DNA of 64,000 nucleotides. Source: Flexistipes sinusarabici DSM 4947. Lineage in GTDB: Bacteria; Chrysiogenota; Deferribacteres; Deferribacterales; Flexistipitaceae. Position numbers and translations under genes: made by a program. The DNA lies in contig NC_015672.1 in NCBI RefSeq assembly GCF_000218625.1, forward strand, positions 682,001 to 746,000, read 5' to 3'. The notes below the pieces were generated by a model. That model was not told the origin of the DNA and searched no databases. It saw only the letters and a program-made list of their open reading frames with translations. Of the stretch, positions 46,842-55,880 are shown in pieces; position 1 is the stretch's first letter; each line of letters begins with the position of its first letter.

Positions 46842-48113
46842 CTAACATCCCCTCAATGATAGAGATTTTATGAGGCCAAGCAGATGAAATTCCAGAACCT
46901 CGTATGAGAAAAAACGCATTCCAAGTTTGTAGTTTTTTTCAACCATATGTTCAAGTCTCTCTTTATCTTTCAGTAAATTCAGAGCATTTTGAACGGTTTC
47001 TTCAGTAATAAAACCGTCAAACGTTATTACGTCAAAGTCTTTAGGCTCAATGTCAGCTATAAATATCGAATATCGGTTAACAATTATCGGTTTTTTATGA
47101 TAAATCGTTTCAAGAAATGCATTACCGAACCCTTCATATCCTGAAGGATAAGTTATTATATCTGCACAATCGTACATATTACCTATTGTATATTTTTTAT
47201 TGTTATTCTTTTTTACATTTCTTTCTGAACCGACGTATTTATCAAGGGTGACAATTTCCACTCCGAGTATATTGGAATAATTTTTTATTCGTTTGAAGTA
47301 ATTTTTCCCTTCATCTGATGCGACGTGAGAAATGAAGAGCTTCGGTTCTTTCAGATTCATAAGATAGACTGTTTCAACTGCCCGTTCAATCCATTTTCTC
47401 GGAACAACGCGTGTGGGCTGTAAAACCATAATATCATCCTTTTCAAGTCCGGCAACTTTTCTGATTTCACTGCAAGTTTTAGAGGATGTTTTATCAGGTT
47501 CTTTTGAAAAGTCGTAAACGTTTGGGATTACAATGTTTGAAATCCCTTTTCTCAGGCTGAGCTGTTCACTTGCCAGTGAGTTTATAGTCACATGTTTTAT
47601 GGAAGTGAGTTTCGGAGGGAATGCACTGTCCAGATAGTCTTTGGCTGCATTTATTATAAATCTGTCCCTTTCCCAGTAGAAATCGTGGTGGTGAGCTATT
47701 ACCGGGAAACATGTTTCAACAGTGAATTCGGTTATAGCTAACCCCAGAGGAATATTCATCGGAATGGCCAGAGCATTCTCCACAATGAGCAAATGGATAT
47801 CAAATTTTTTTATAAATTTATAAAGCTTCGATTTTAGAAAATCACTTATTTTGTGGATTTTATCTGATGTTTCAGTACTTCTGTGAGTTGAGCCTATACA
47901 TTTATTCTGAATTTCTTTAATTTCCGGATGATCGAAAAAAGCTTCCGGGACAACCAATGATTTATCAGGTTCTCTGTCACATCTGCCTGCAAAATAAAAG
48001 CAGTTGAAGTTATTTCTTTCCAGAACCTGTGCCCATTTTTCTATTTCCAGGGATACACCGTCGGTTCCTTCAATTCTGGTGGAAACAAAACCTATATTTT
48101 TTATATTATCCAT
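46842..48113 (-). CDS. Glycosyltransferase family 4 protein
   Basis: A 423-residue GT-B protein. NIGFVSTRIEGTDGVSLEIE is the N-terminal nucleotide-fold opening; VLQPTRVVPRKWIERAVE and GYEGFGNAFLETIYHKKPI mark the donor domain with E-x7-E. Not closely similar to its neighbour. It overlaps the start of the cupin gene end by 8 bp, so the products are probably made together. With the two glycosyltransferases and a mannose-isomerase-like cupin, the operon may make a mannose-containing glycan or solute; this is conjecture. Confidence 0.84.
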   Translation of the reverse strand: MDNIKNIGFVSTRIEGTDGVSLEIEKWAQVLERNNFNCFYFAGRCDREPDKSLVVPEAFFDHPEIKEIQNKCIGSTHRSTETSDKIHKISDFLKSKLYKFIKKFDIHLLIVENALAIPMNIPLGLAITEFTVETCFPVIAHHHDFYWERDRFIINAAKDYLDSAFPPKLTSIKHVTINSLASEQLSLRKGISNIVIPNVYDFSKEPDKTSSKTCSEIRKVAGLEKDDIMVLQPTRVVPRKWIERAVETVYLMNLKEPKLFISHVASDEGKNYFKRIKNYSNILGVEIVTLDKYVGSERNVKKNNNKKYTIGNMYDCADIITYPSGYEGFGNAFLETIYHKKPIIVNRYSIFIADIEPKDFDVITFDGFITEETVQNALNLLKDKERLEHMVEKNYKLGMRFFSYEVLEFHLLGLIKSLSLRGC

Positions 48114-48471
48114 TTTTTATTCTTCCGTAATCATCTTCATATCTTATTATATCATTCTCCTCTAATTTATCGCCCATCTGCACCTCGAAAAAAATCAGTT
48201 TTATATTTGACTTGTTGCTGATTCTGTGTCTTGATTCTCTGGGAATATGATACATTTTACCCGGACCCGCCTCTATGACAGCATCTTCAATCTGCACCTC
48301 ACCCTTCCCCTGGATTATTGTCCAGTATTCATCCCTAAACATATGCTTTTGCAGGCTCAGACGTTTGTGAGGTAAGACTTCTATACGTTTTAATTTATAT
48401 TTTTCTCCGCTGTCGATTACCGTGAAACTGCCCCACGGTCTGTTTTCCGTATAAAATGCTTTCTGATTCAT
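48106..48471 (-). CDS. Cupin protein, phosphomannose isomerase type II-like
   Basis: A 121-residue single cupin. NRPWGSFTVIDSGEKYKLKR is the typical PMI type II cupin start; RLSLQKHMFRDEYWTIIQG has the metal-binding H-x-R-x-E pattern of cupin motif 1 and YHIPRESRHRISN supplies the motif 2 His. In most bacteria this domain is fused behind a mannose-1-phosphate guanylyltransferase; here it stands alone between a glycosyltransferase and an MBL-fold gene. Confidence 0.83.
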   Translation of the reverse strand: MNQKAFYTENRPWGSFTVIDSGEKYKLKRIEVLPHKRLSLQKHMFRDEYWTIIQGKGEVQIEDAVIEAGPGKMYHIPRESRHRISNKSNIKLIFFEVQMGDKLEENDIIRYEDDYGRIKNG

Positions 48472-48495
48472 TTTTCCTCCACTATTTAGTTCTGG

Positions 48496-49311
48496 TTAGT
48501 TTAATGTTAATGTCAATCCGGATTTTATGGGAGTGATTTTATTTCTGCAGATATTTTTTAAAACAAACAATCCGTTTAGACCGGTACAGTGACCGGTTAT
48601 AATATGTCCTATGTTGTATCTGTTTAACTTTTCAGCAATTTCAATTATTTCACTATCGCTGCTTCTGAAAAGATGAAATCCCCCTATGAGATTTTTTATT
48701 GTATTTGCTCCTGTTATATTAATAGCGGTTCTTACAATATTCAATATTCCCCTGTGGGAGCAGCCTGTAATTATTGTTAATCCGTCTGATTCCTGTAATA
48801 TTAAAAACATCTCATCTCTGAAAGGATCTTTTGTATATTTTTCCCCCTCTTTAATATACAGATTTTTGTCCGAATCAAAGTCATCATATCGGTTTATATG
48901 AGTGAAAATTATATTCGGTGTCAAATGGATTGAATCATTTATATAATAAAAGTTTAGGTTTTGCTCTTTAAGTATTTGGTTTTCTATACCTATGTATTTA
49001 TATTCGTCTTCCGCATTTTTCTTTCTGTGATTATCAGCTATTTTACTGCTGCAGTACACCACCGTTTTGTTTTTTTTGTTACTGATATATCCAAGTCCGC
49101 CTGTATGGTCATAATGACCGTGGCTTAGGAATACAGCATCCAGTGTATCCAAAGATTTTCCTAGAATATCAGAATTATGTGCCATTGAAATTGTCTGCCC
49201 TGTATCGAAGAGAAAATTATATTTTTCAAAATTTATCAGACATGAAAAGCCGTGTTCGGCAAGCAGATTTCGCGAATCAGTATAGTTATCTGTCAGGAAA
49301 GTCACTTTCAT
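48496..49311 (-). CDS. MBL-fold metallohydrolase
   Basis: A 271-residue metallo-beta-lactamase-fold protein of the COG1237 type (the group that includes methanopterin-pathway synthase-like enzymes). It shows FLFDTGQT, the zinc motif SHGHYDHTGG, GCSHRGILN, and late GGFHLF and TGHCTG His residues. Substrate unknown. Only 3 bp from the DUF1992 gene. Confidence 0.85.
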   Translation of the reverse strand: MKVTFLTDNYTDSRNLLAEHGFSCLINFEKYNFLFDTGQTISMAHNSDILGKSLDTLDAVFLSHGHYDHTGGLGYISNKKNKTVVYCSSKIADNHRKKNAEDEYKYIGIENQILKEQNLNFYYINDSIHLTPNIIFTHINRYDDFDSDKNLYIKEGEKYTKDPFRDEMFLILQESDGLTIITGCSHRGILNIVRTAINITGANTIKNLIGGFHLFRSSDSEIIEIAEKLNRYNIGHIITGHCTGLNGLFVLKNICRNKITPIKSGLTLTLN

Positions 49312-49314
49312 GAT

Positions 49315-49686
49315 TTAACCTTTTTGCAGTTTGCCCAGAATCTTGTTTTCATACTCCAGGTGGGCAGCTGTTTTTCCCTTCTTATCCATTAAAATATTGT
49401 AGTGAAGTATTTTTTCATTGAGTTTAAATTTTATTTTTCTGTATTCTTTATCATCATAACAATAATCCAGCAGATCTTCCAGTTTCTTTATTTCATTTTT
49501 CAAATTTATTTCCTTCGGTAAAACCCCTGAATTTTTTAATAGTATATAGCCTGCACGCAGCTCTTCGGGGATTCTGCTCAAATCTTCCAGATGTAAAGGC
49601 CTGCCTTTACCTTTGATATTATCCAATTCACCATTTTCAATTGCTTCTTTTATTTTATTTTCGGCCATTGCTGTAACTGCATCCAT
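49315..49686 (-). CDS. DUF1992 (DnaJC28-type conserved domain) protein
   Basis: A 123-residue protein; AENKIKEAIENGELDNIKGK followed by GRPLHLEDLSRIPEELRAGY is the DUF1992 core. Helical, no membrane segment. In eukaryotes the domain occurs in DNAJC28; bacterial role unknown. It is first in the five-gene minus-strand operon and lies divergent from gntR across a 124-bp control region. Confidence 0.87.
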   Translation of the reverse strand: MDAVTAMAENKIKEAIENGELDNIKGKGRPLHLEDLSRIPEELRAGYILLKNSGVLPKEINLKNEIKKLEDLLDYCYDDKEYRKIKFKLNEKILHYNILMDKKGKTAAHLEYENKILGKLQKG

Positions 49687-49759
49687 AGTTTTATCCTGCG
49701 ACTTTTTAAATAGTATAAAAATCGGCAGGTAATATTCAAGAAAAAAATATTAAAAAATG

Positions 49760-49802
49760 TTGACAAACTGCAATGATTTTTATACCGTCGATTGTCGACA
49801 AT
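49760..49802 (+). promoter_or_regulatory. gntR promoter and autoregulatory-type palindrome
   Basis: -35 TTGACA (49760-49765) and a TATACC -10 candidate (49781-49786, short 15-bp spacer). ATTGTCGACAAT, a perfect 12-bp palindrome (49791-49802), lies between the promoter and the ATG. It matches the TTGT-N2-ACAA core of the TCA sites. Confidence 0.5.
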
Positions 49803-49810
49803 GGGGTGAG

Positions 49811-50458
49811 ATGGTGGAAGTTCTCGAAAAGAATACGTATAAGGACCTTGTGGTAAAACAGATTTACCATATGATACTCAACGGCGAAATGAACAGCGGA
49901 GACCGGGTAATTGAAAGCAGTTTGTCTAAAAATTTCGGCATAAGCAGGGCACCGGTCAGAGAGGCTCTCAGAGAGTTGATTACTGAAGGTATACTCAAAT
50001 ACAAGCCTCAGGTAGGCTACTATGTTACGGAAATAACCACAGAGCAGATTCTGGATACCTATGAAACAAGAGGTCTCCTGGAAGGATATGCGATAAGAAC
50101 GGCTCTTGATTTGTTCAGCAGGGATGATATTGACAATTTGAAAAGGTATATAGATGATATGGAATTTTTTGCTTTTGAAGGGGAGCATTTAAAATTTATA
50201 GAAGCGGGTGGTAAATTTCATGAATATATGTTCTGTAAATCACCGAATTTTGAGCTGGTTGAATTTACCAAGAAATTATCACATAAATCTCATATATTTT
50301 TTAATAAATACTGGATGAAGATTTACAGTCCTGAAAACATTAGAAAACGCCATGAGTGTATTATTGATACCATAAGCAAAAAAGACGGCGGAATGCTGGA
50401 ATCTGTGATTAGAGACCATTATATGTCAACTGCAGCAAAAATATCTGAATTGATATAA
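49811..50458 (+). CDS. GntR-family regulator with FCD domain (FadR subfamily)
   Basis: A 215-residue DNA-binding regulator. The winged helix has YHMILNGEMNSGDRVIESSL and FGISRAPVREALRELITEG; the C-terminal all-helical FCD ligand domain has the TYETRGLLEGYAIRTA helix and a FHEYMF / KRHECII / RDHYMS set of residues that could bind a metal and an organic acid. An upstream in-frame ATG at 49757 would put the promoter and operator inside the gene, so the ATG at 49811 is used. Next gene is lysine 2,3-aminomutase, 20 bp on. Possible effectors are organic acids; see the TCA site finding. Confidence 0.88.
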   Translation: MVEVLEKNTYKDLVVKQIYHMILNGEMNSGDRVIESSLSKNFGISRAPVREALRELITEGILKYKPQVGYYVTEITTEQILDTYETRGLLEGYAIRTALDLFSRDDIDNLKRYIDDMEFFAFEGEHLKFIEAGGKFHEYMFCKSPNFELVEFTKKLSHKSHIFFNKYWMKIYSPENIRKRHECIIDTISKKDGGMLESVIRDHYMSTAAKISELI

Positions 50459-50478
50459 TAAATACACAGGAGGACTCA

Positions 50479-51555
50479 GTGGCCGAAGAATGGAAAGAGC
50501 AGCTTAAAAACAGTGTGAATACTGTGGAGGATTTAGAGAAAATTGTCAATTTAACGGATGATGAGAGGAAGGCTTTAACCTCTCTTAAAACGAGATGGGG
50601 TGCAACACCTTACTATGCTTCCTTAATGGACAAAGATGACCCTAATTGTCCCGTAAGGAGGCAGATTATTCCCTCTATGGAAGAAACAAAAAACGTTTAT
50701 GGAATGGATGAATATCTTGTGTGGAAAGAAAACAGAGCAGTTGGAGAGAAACGACCGGACAGTATAGCCAGACAATATAAAGACAGAGTAGCTTTTACTG
50801 TAATTGAAGTCTGCGGGATTTATTGCAGACACTGTTTCCGCAAAGAAGTGGTTGTCAGCCAGAATCTAAAGCTGAGATTTGATGTGGATGAAGGGATTGA
50901 ATGGATAAGGCAGCATGAAGAAGTAAGGGATATCCTTATTACTGGTGGTGATCCCTTCTTACTTAGTGATGAAAAACTGGACTATATTATTAAGAGTCTT
51001 CAGGATATTGAGCATGTGGAAATGATAAGATTCGGTACAAGGCTCCCCGTTGTACTTCCTCACAGAATTACAGAAGGTCTGAAAAAGGTTTTAAGCCGCT
51101 ATCACAGAGTCCCGATATGGATAAATACCCAGGTTAATCATCCTAAGGAGCTTACAGAGGAAGTGAGAAAAGCTGTATTTAAACTGCTTAAATGCGGCGT
51201 GAATGTAGGAAATCAGGCAGTTCTCTTAAAAGGAATCAATGATGATGTGGAGACATTCAGAGAGCTTCATCAGAAGCTGCTCAGATGGAGAATCCGCCCC
51301 TATTATGTTTTTTACTGCGAACCGGCTCCTGGTATCGATCATTTCAGAACCCCGGTTCTCAAAGGTGCTGAGTTGATCAGGGATGCCATAAGAGGCCATA
51401 CCACTGGTCTTGCGCAGCCTATGTATGTGATTGCAACCAATATAGGCAAGATTCCGCTGATGCCCGATTATTATATTCAAGGCAGTGATGAAGAGTATTT
51501 TTATCTCAGGAACTATAAAGGAGAGGAAACTAAGATACCCAATATGCCGGAATAA
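50479..51555 (+). CDS. kamA: Lysine 2,3-aminomutase family radical SAM enzyme
   Basis: A 358-residue radical SAM, PLP-dependent aminomutase. Cluster cysteines are Cys112, Cys116 and Cys119 in CGIYCRHCFRK. TGGDPFLLSD and FGTRLPVVLP are family motifs; GNQAVLLKGINDD follows. GTG start with AGGAGG 5 bases upstream. The protein is shorter than clostridial KamA (about 416), near the EpmB length (342), but lacks an efp neighbour. A lysine-to-beta-lysine role (catabolism or solute synthesis) is the main reading; no acetyltransferase partner is adjacent. Confidence 0.85.
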   Translation: MAEEWKEQLKNSVNTVEDLEKIVNLTDDERKALTSLKTRWGATPYYASLMDKDDPNCPVRRQIIPSMEETKNVYGMDEYLVWKENRAVGEKRPDSIARQYKDRVAFTVIEVCGIYCRHCFRKEVVVSQNLKLRFDVDEGIEWIRQHEEVRDILITGGDPFLLSDEKLDYIIKSLQDIEHVEMIRFGTRLPVVLPHRITEGLKKVLSRYHRVPIWINTQVNHPKELTEEVRKAVFKLLKCGVNVGNQAVLLKGINDDVETFRELHQKLLRWRIRPYYVFYCEPAPGIDHFRTPVLKGAELIRDAIRGHTTGLAQPMYVIATNIGKIPLMPDYYIQGSDEEYFYLRNYKGEETKIPNMPE

Positions 51556-51761
51556 TTTAGTGTTAAGTGATAAGCGTTAAGTACTAAGATTAAGGTAGAG
51601 GTTTACCCTGTTAAATGCCACAGGCAATCAGCGAAGCTGATATTTACCGGGGTAAAGGTTGATGTTGAAATGGTTGAGGAAGTTGATGTGGTTGATGGGT
51701 GATAGTGCGTCTTACGTCTCACGTTTTACGTCTTGAACATTGAACGAACAAGGGGGAAAGG
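51556..51761. other. Gap with short repeats between kamA and glnA
   Basis: Directly after the kamA stop comes a TTAAGTG-type repeat, then a hairpin-capable stretch TTTACCC (51602) ... GGGTAAA (51651), and a run ACGTCTCACGTTTTACGTCTTGAACATTGAACG. No gene. AGGGGGAAAGG precedes glnA. Confidence 0.4.
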
Positions 51762-53078
51762 ATGCTATCTTCGAGCAAATCGGATATAGACAGATATCTC
51801 AAAAAAGCTGATATAACAAAAATTTTTTTCAAGGATTTAAACGGAAGGACAAAAAGTCTTTCCGTAAATCCTTCCGACATGGATAAAATTCTGGAAAACG
51901 GGGTGGGGATTGACGGCAGTTCAATTGCCGGTATTGCCACAGTGGACAACAGTGACAGAATACTTAAGCCTGTTGCTGAAAGCTTTAAAATAGTGCCGTT
52001 TACAGATAAAAAGGTGGCTTTTTTCACCGGTAAACTTTTTGATCAGGACGGGTCTCGCTCCAGTGTTGATCCCAGGGCTGTTCTGGAAAAAATGATTGAA
52101 ACAGCCGCTAAAAATTACGGGATGAAGTTTACTTTCGGGCCTGAGCATGAGTTTTTTCTTCTAAAAAGAGATGAGTTCAGCAATGACATACACACGGATA
52201 AACTTGATTATTTTGGTTCAGGGCCCAGTGATTCGGGTGAGATTGTCAGACATGAAATCGTCAATGTTCTTGAAAAATGCGGAATCAAGTTTGAAAAAAC
52301 CCATCATGAAGTTACATCCTCTCAGCACGAAATCAATCTTGAGCCCGGAGAACCTTTGAGTATTGCCGACAGAACCGTCTTGTTTGAATATGTTACCAAG
52401 GAAATTGCTGCTGAGTGCGGTATGTACGCAACATTTATGTCCAAACCTTTTACAGGATTTAACAGAAATGCTTTTCATATACATGCATCCTTTTCGGATA
52501 CGGAAAATAATAATCTATGCTATGATGCTGATGATGAATACGGTTTAAGTGATAAAATGAAAAACTTTATAGGCGGAATTATCAAATATGCCAGGGAATC
52601 TTCTATAATATTTGCATCAACACTGAATTCTTACAAAGCTTATGTAATGAACCGTGAAGCTCCGATAGTAAGAGGTTGGGGGCTGCGTAACAGAAGTTCC
52701 ATGGTGAGAATTCCTTATACCGCTGAGCCTGCGGCCACCAGGTTTGAGCTCAGATGTGCCGATGCCACAGGTAACGTTTATCTAAAATTTGCAACGCTGA
52801 TTGCAATGGGATTACGTGGAATCGATGAAAGGCTCGATCCCGGCAAACCGGATATGGGCAATACATACAAAAAAAACTACACACCAAAAGTTCTTGACAG
52901 GCGTTTTTTGCCGAGAGACTTTTATGAAGCGTTGATGGAATCGGAAAAGAGCAAGTTTTTAAAAGAAGTGCTCGGTGAAGATCTTTTCAATAACTATATA
53001 ATACTTAAGCTGGCCGACTGGGAAGACCACAGAACAACTATTACCAATATTGAGCATAAAAAATATTTATCTATTTAG
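51762..53078 (+). CDS. glnA: Glutamine synthetase type I
   Basis: A 438-residue GS of the short (alpha-like) class. NGVGIDGSSIAG gives the N-domain D50-type motif; FTFGPEHEFFLL begins the catalytic barrel; NAFHIHASF is the ATP-binding His region; NRSSMVRIPY and RFELRCADATGNVYL contain the glutamate- and metal-binding residues. There is no adenylylation-site segment of the 470-residue class. Makes glutamine for the pyr genes and glutamate-synthase-like protein nearby. Monocistronic. Confidence 0.93.
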   Translation: MLSSSKSDIDRYLKKADITKIFFKDLNGRTKSLSVNPSDMDKILENGVGIDGSSIAGIATVDNSDRILKPVAESFKIVPFTDKKVAFFTGKLFDQDGSRSSVDPRAVLEKMIETAAKNYGMKFTFGPEHEFFLLKRDEFSNDIHTDKLDYFGSGPSDSGEIVRHEIVNVLEKCGIKFEKTHHEVTSSQHEINLEPGEPLSIADRTVLFEYVTKEIAAECGMYATFMSKPFTGFNRNAFHIHASFSDTENNNLCYDADDEYGLSDKMKNFIGGIIKYARESSIIFASTLNSYKAYVMNREAPIVRGWGLRNRSSMVRIPYTAEPAATRFELRCADATGNVYLKFATLIAMGLRGIDERLDPGKPDMGNTYKKNYTPKVLDRRFLPRDFYEALMESEKSKFLKEVLGEDLFNNYIILKLADWEDHRTTITNIEHKKYLSI

Positions 53079-53677
53079 TGTTAAGCATTAAGTGTTAAGT
53101 GTTAAGTGTTAAGTGTTAAGTATTAAGTGTTAAGGGCTAAGGGCTGAGTATTAAGCAGTTACCCTGATATATGACCTTTGAATAATGTATTCTTATAAAT
53201 TTTACCACCCCTTAATCCCCTCCTAACTCTTTGATAGGAGGGGAGATAAAACTCCTCCCCTAATTTAGGGGAGGTTGGTTGGTGTACTTATTCAAAGCTT
53301 TCGATATATGTGTTATATAAAGATAGAGATTCCTCGGTTTCACTTCGTTTTACTCGGAAGAATGCCTGCTGCTAGCACCAGTCTTTTAGACTGGTAAATA
53401 TGTTTACATTCTATTTAGCTATCGCTGTTAGACATAAAGTCCTGTCATCTCGACCGAAACGGAGTGGAGTGGAGAGATCTCTTTTACTTAATGCTATATA
53501 AATATACAATTATGTTTAAGTGCTAAGCACTAAGCGTTAAGTGTTAAGGGCTGAGTGTTAAGCATTAAGTGTTAAGGGAAGCATCAAAGTCAAGTCAATC
53601 TGGCTTTTGACAGATGTTATAGCATGACATACTTATGTAATTTAAAAGTCTTAAAACTTAATCCTTAGCACTTAAAA
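53079..53677. repeat. Repeat-rich gap between glnA and pyrC
   Basis: A 599-bp gene-free stretch built of short repeats. A run of 7-bp GTGTTAA units begins after the glnA stop (about 53080-53150) and another lies at 53518-53580; complementary copies precede the pyrC end (about 53650). Between are GGAGGGG / CCTCCCC hairpins (about 53236-53275) and the GTCATCTCGACCGAAACGGA-type intergenic sequence (about 53446-53480), similar to motifs scattered in many genomes. An 18-bp CAGATGTTATAGCATGAC (53611-53628) recurs at 56681-56698. Confidence 0.55.
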
Positions 53678-54949
53678 CTAACTTTCATATACAATTCTGC
53701 CGTTTTTTATAGTGTATAAGGCCATCCCCTGCAACCCGGAGCCCAAAAGAGGTGAGTTTTCGGCTTTGGATTTGTTTATATTTTTATCGTACAAATAAGT
53801 TTTCTCAGGATCGATTACCGTAATATCGGCGATCTTGTCCTCCTTTATCTCCCCTCTGTCATCTAAACCAGAAATAACCGACGGCATATAGGATGTAAGT
53901 TTTACAAACTGTTTTATATCTATTATGCCCTCGTTGACCAGTTTAAGTGTGAGTGGTATTAATGTTTGGAGACCGATAACACCGTTCGGAGCATTGTCGA
54001 ATTCCACAAATTTTTCATCCGGATGATGAGGGGCGTGATCTGTCGCAATGATATCAATTGTCCCGTCTTTCAACGCTTCTTTTATGCATATTACATCCTC
54101 TTTTGTCCGTAAGGGCGGGTTCATTTTGTAATTTGTATCATAATTGAGCAGCTCCTCTTCAGTAAAAGTAAAATGATGGGGGGCGGCTTCACATGTTACA
54201 TTTAATCCCTGGTCTTTTGCTCTGCGTATTAAATCCACTGAGCCTTTTGTGCTGACATGGGCAATATGAATATGAGCGCCGGTAAGTTTTGAAAGGAGAA
54301 TATCTCTGGATATCATTATTTCTTCTGCTTCTGCAGGTATCCCTTTTAAGCCGGTTATTGTTGAAACTTTCCCTTCATTTATTACGCCGCTTCCCGCCAG
54401 TGATATATCTTCAGAATGGCTTATAATGAAAGCTCCTATGCCTGAAGCATATTCTAAAGCTCTCCGCATAACTTCGCTTGAAAGTACGGGCAATCCGTCA
54501 TCTGAAAAGGCCAAGGCTCCGGCTTTTTTCATTTCTCCCATCTCGGCAAGCTCTTCACCGTTCATTTTCTTTGTTATCGAGCCGACAGGGAAAATGTCTA
54601 TTTTGCCGTATTCCCGGGCTTTCTCAATCATGTAAGATGTCACGGACTCGTTGTCGTTTACAGGTTTGGTGTTTGCCATGGGGAAACAGGTGGTAATTCC
54701 ACCGGCTGCAGCTGCATCACTTCCTGAAAAGATGTCTTCTTTATATTCAAATCCCGGATCCCTGAAATGTACATGCATGTCGATAAGGCCGGGGAGAATA
54801 TAATTACCTTTGCAGTCAATCTCCTTTAGGTTGTCATCGGCTTTTATATTGGAAGAAACACCGGAAATTTTACCATTTTTAATTAAGATATCGGTATCTT
54901 TTTCACTATCGTAATTTATCACTTTTCCGTTTTTTAATAATAAATCCAT
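53678..54949 (-). CDS. pyrC: Dihydroorotase
   Basis: A 423-residue type I amidohydrolase closing carbamoyl-aspartate to dihydroorotate. It shows the zinc site DMHVHFRDPGFEYKEDI, the SHSEDISL and HIAHVSTKGS His residues, and TDHAPHHPDEK with the catalytic Asp. The start ATG overlaps the pyrB stop by 1 bp. Last gene of pyrR-pyrB-pyrC. Confidence 0.95.
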   Translation of the reverse strand: MDLLLKNGKVINYDSEKDTDILIKNGKISGVSSNIKADDNLKEIDCKGNYILPGLIDMHVHFRDPGFEYKEDIFSGSDAAAAGGITTCFPMANTKPVNDNESVTSYMIEKAREYGKIDIFPVGSITKKMNGEELAEMGEMKKAGALAFSDDGLPVLSSEVMRRALEYASGIGAFIISHSEDISLAGSGVINEGKVSTITGLKGIPAEAEEIMISRDILLSKLTGAHIHIAHVSTKGSVDLIRRAKDQGLNVTCEAAPHHFTFTEEELLNYDTNYKMNPPLRTKEDVICIKEALKDGTIDIIATDHAPHHPDEKFVEFDNAPNGVIGLQTLIPLTLKLVNEGIIDIKQFVKLTSYMPSVISGLDDRGEIKEDKIADITVIDPEKTYLYDKNINKSKAENSPLLGSGLQGMALYTIKNGRIVYES

Positions 54950-55878
54950 TATCTTACCTCCGTTTTGATTCCAAGAAGATATAAAACAGCCATCCTGACT
55001 GCAACGCCGTTTTCAACCTGTTCAAGTATTACCGACTGTGCTGAATCTGCAGCGTTGCTGGCAAGCTCCACACCTCTGTTTATAGGACCTGGGTGCATTA
55101 TCAGTGCATCTTTTTTAGCAAGTTTCATTTTTTCAGCGTTAAGGCCGTAAAGCCTTGAATATTCCTTTACAGAAGGAAGGAGTGTTTTTGACTGCCGCTC
55201 CATCTGTATTCTCAGCATCATTACCACATCAGTGTTTTCAAGAGCTTCTTCAATGCTGCTGCATATTTTGCATCCAAAGGGTTCCGGATGTGCAGGCATC
55301 ATCGTTTTAGGGCCGAAAAGTTTTACATTCATACCAAGTTTTTGCATTGCCCAAATGTTAGACCTTGCAACTCTGCTGTGCGTTATATCTCCGATTATTG
55401 CAACATTGAGATTTGCAAAATCATTTTTATGCTCTTTGATTGTTAACAAATCAAGGAGAGCCTGAGTCGGATGCTCGTTTGTTCCATCCCCAGCGTTAAC
55501 CACTCTGGCACAAGTGTTTTCCGCAATAAATTTGACTGAGCCTGAAAAAGCATGACGTACAACAAAAACATCTGTATTCATTGATTCTATATTTTTTACC
55601 GTGTCTATAAGTGTTTCTCCTTTGGAGGTACTGCTGGAGGAAGAGGAAAAATTAATTGTGTCAGCAGAAAGCCTTTTGCCGGCTATTTCGAAAGATGTTC
55701 GGGTTCTGGTTGACGGCTCGAAAAAAAGATTTACCACAGTTCTGCCTTTCAATGTGGGTACTTTTTTGACATCCCGTTTGCCTATCTCTTTGAATTTTTC
55801 TGCAGTCTCAAGAATAAACAGAATTTCTTCAGCGCTTAAATCTTTTAATCCAACCAGATCTTTTCTGTTAAAACTCAT
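54949..55878 (-). CDS. pyrB: Aspartate carbamoyltransferase, catalytic subunit
   Basis: A 309-residue ATCase catalytic chain. FEPSTRTRTSFEIA binds carbamoyl phosphate; DGTNEHPTQALLDLLTI and HPGPINRGVELA complete the active site. No pyrI regulatory chain is seen. Spacing to pyrR is 2 bp. Start ATG with GGAG. Confidence 0.96.
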   Translation of the reverse strand: MSFNRKDLVGLKDLSAEEILFILETAEKFKEIGKRDVKKVPTLKGRTVVNLFFEPSTRTRTSFEIAGKRLSADTINFSSSSSSTSKGETLIDTVKNIESMNTDVFVVRHAFSGSVKFIAENTCARVVNAGDGTNEHPTQALLDLLTIKEHKNDFANLNVAIIGDITHSRVARSNIWAMQKLGMNVKLFGPKTMMPAHPEPFGCKICSSIEEALENTDVVMMLRIQMERQSKTLLPSVKEYSRLYGLNAEKMKLAKKDALIMHPGPINRGVELASNAADSAQSVILEQVENGVAVRMAVLYLLGIKTEVR

Positions 55879-55880
55879 AT

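Noticed and set aside
49757-49810. Earlier ATG for the GntR regulator
   Set aside because: The first 18 codons cover the promoter and palindrome and do not resemble GntR N-termini.
53079-53677. CRISPR array
   Set aside because: The repeats are 7-bp tandem units without unique spacers of regular length.
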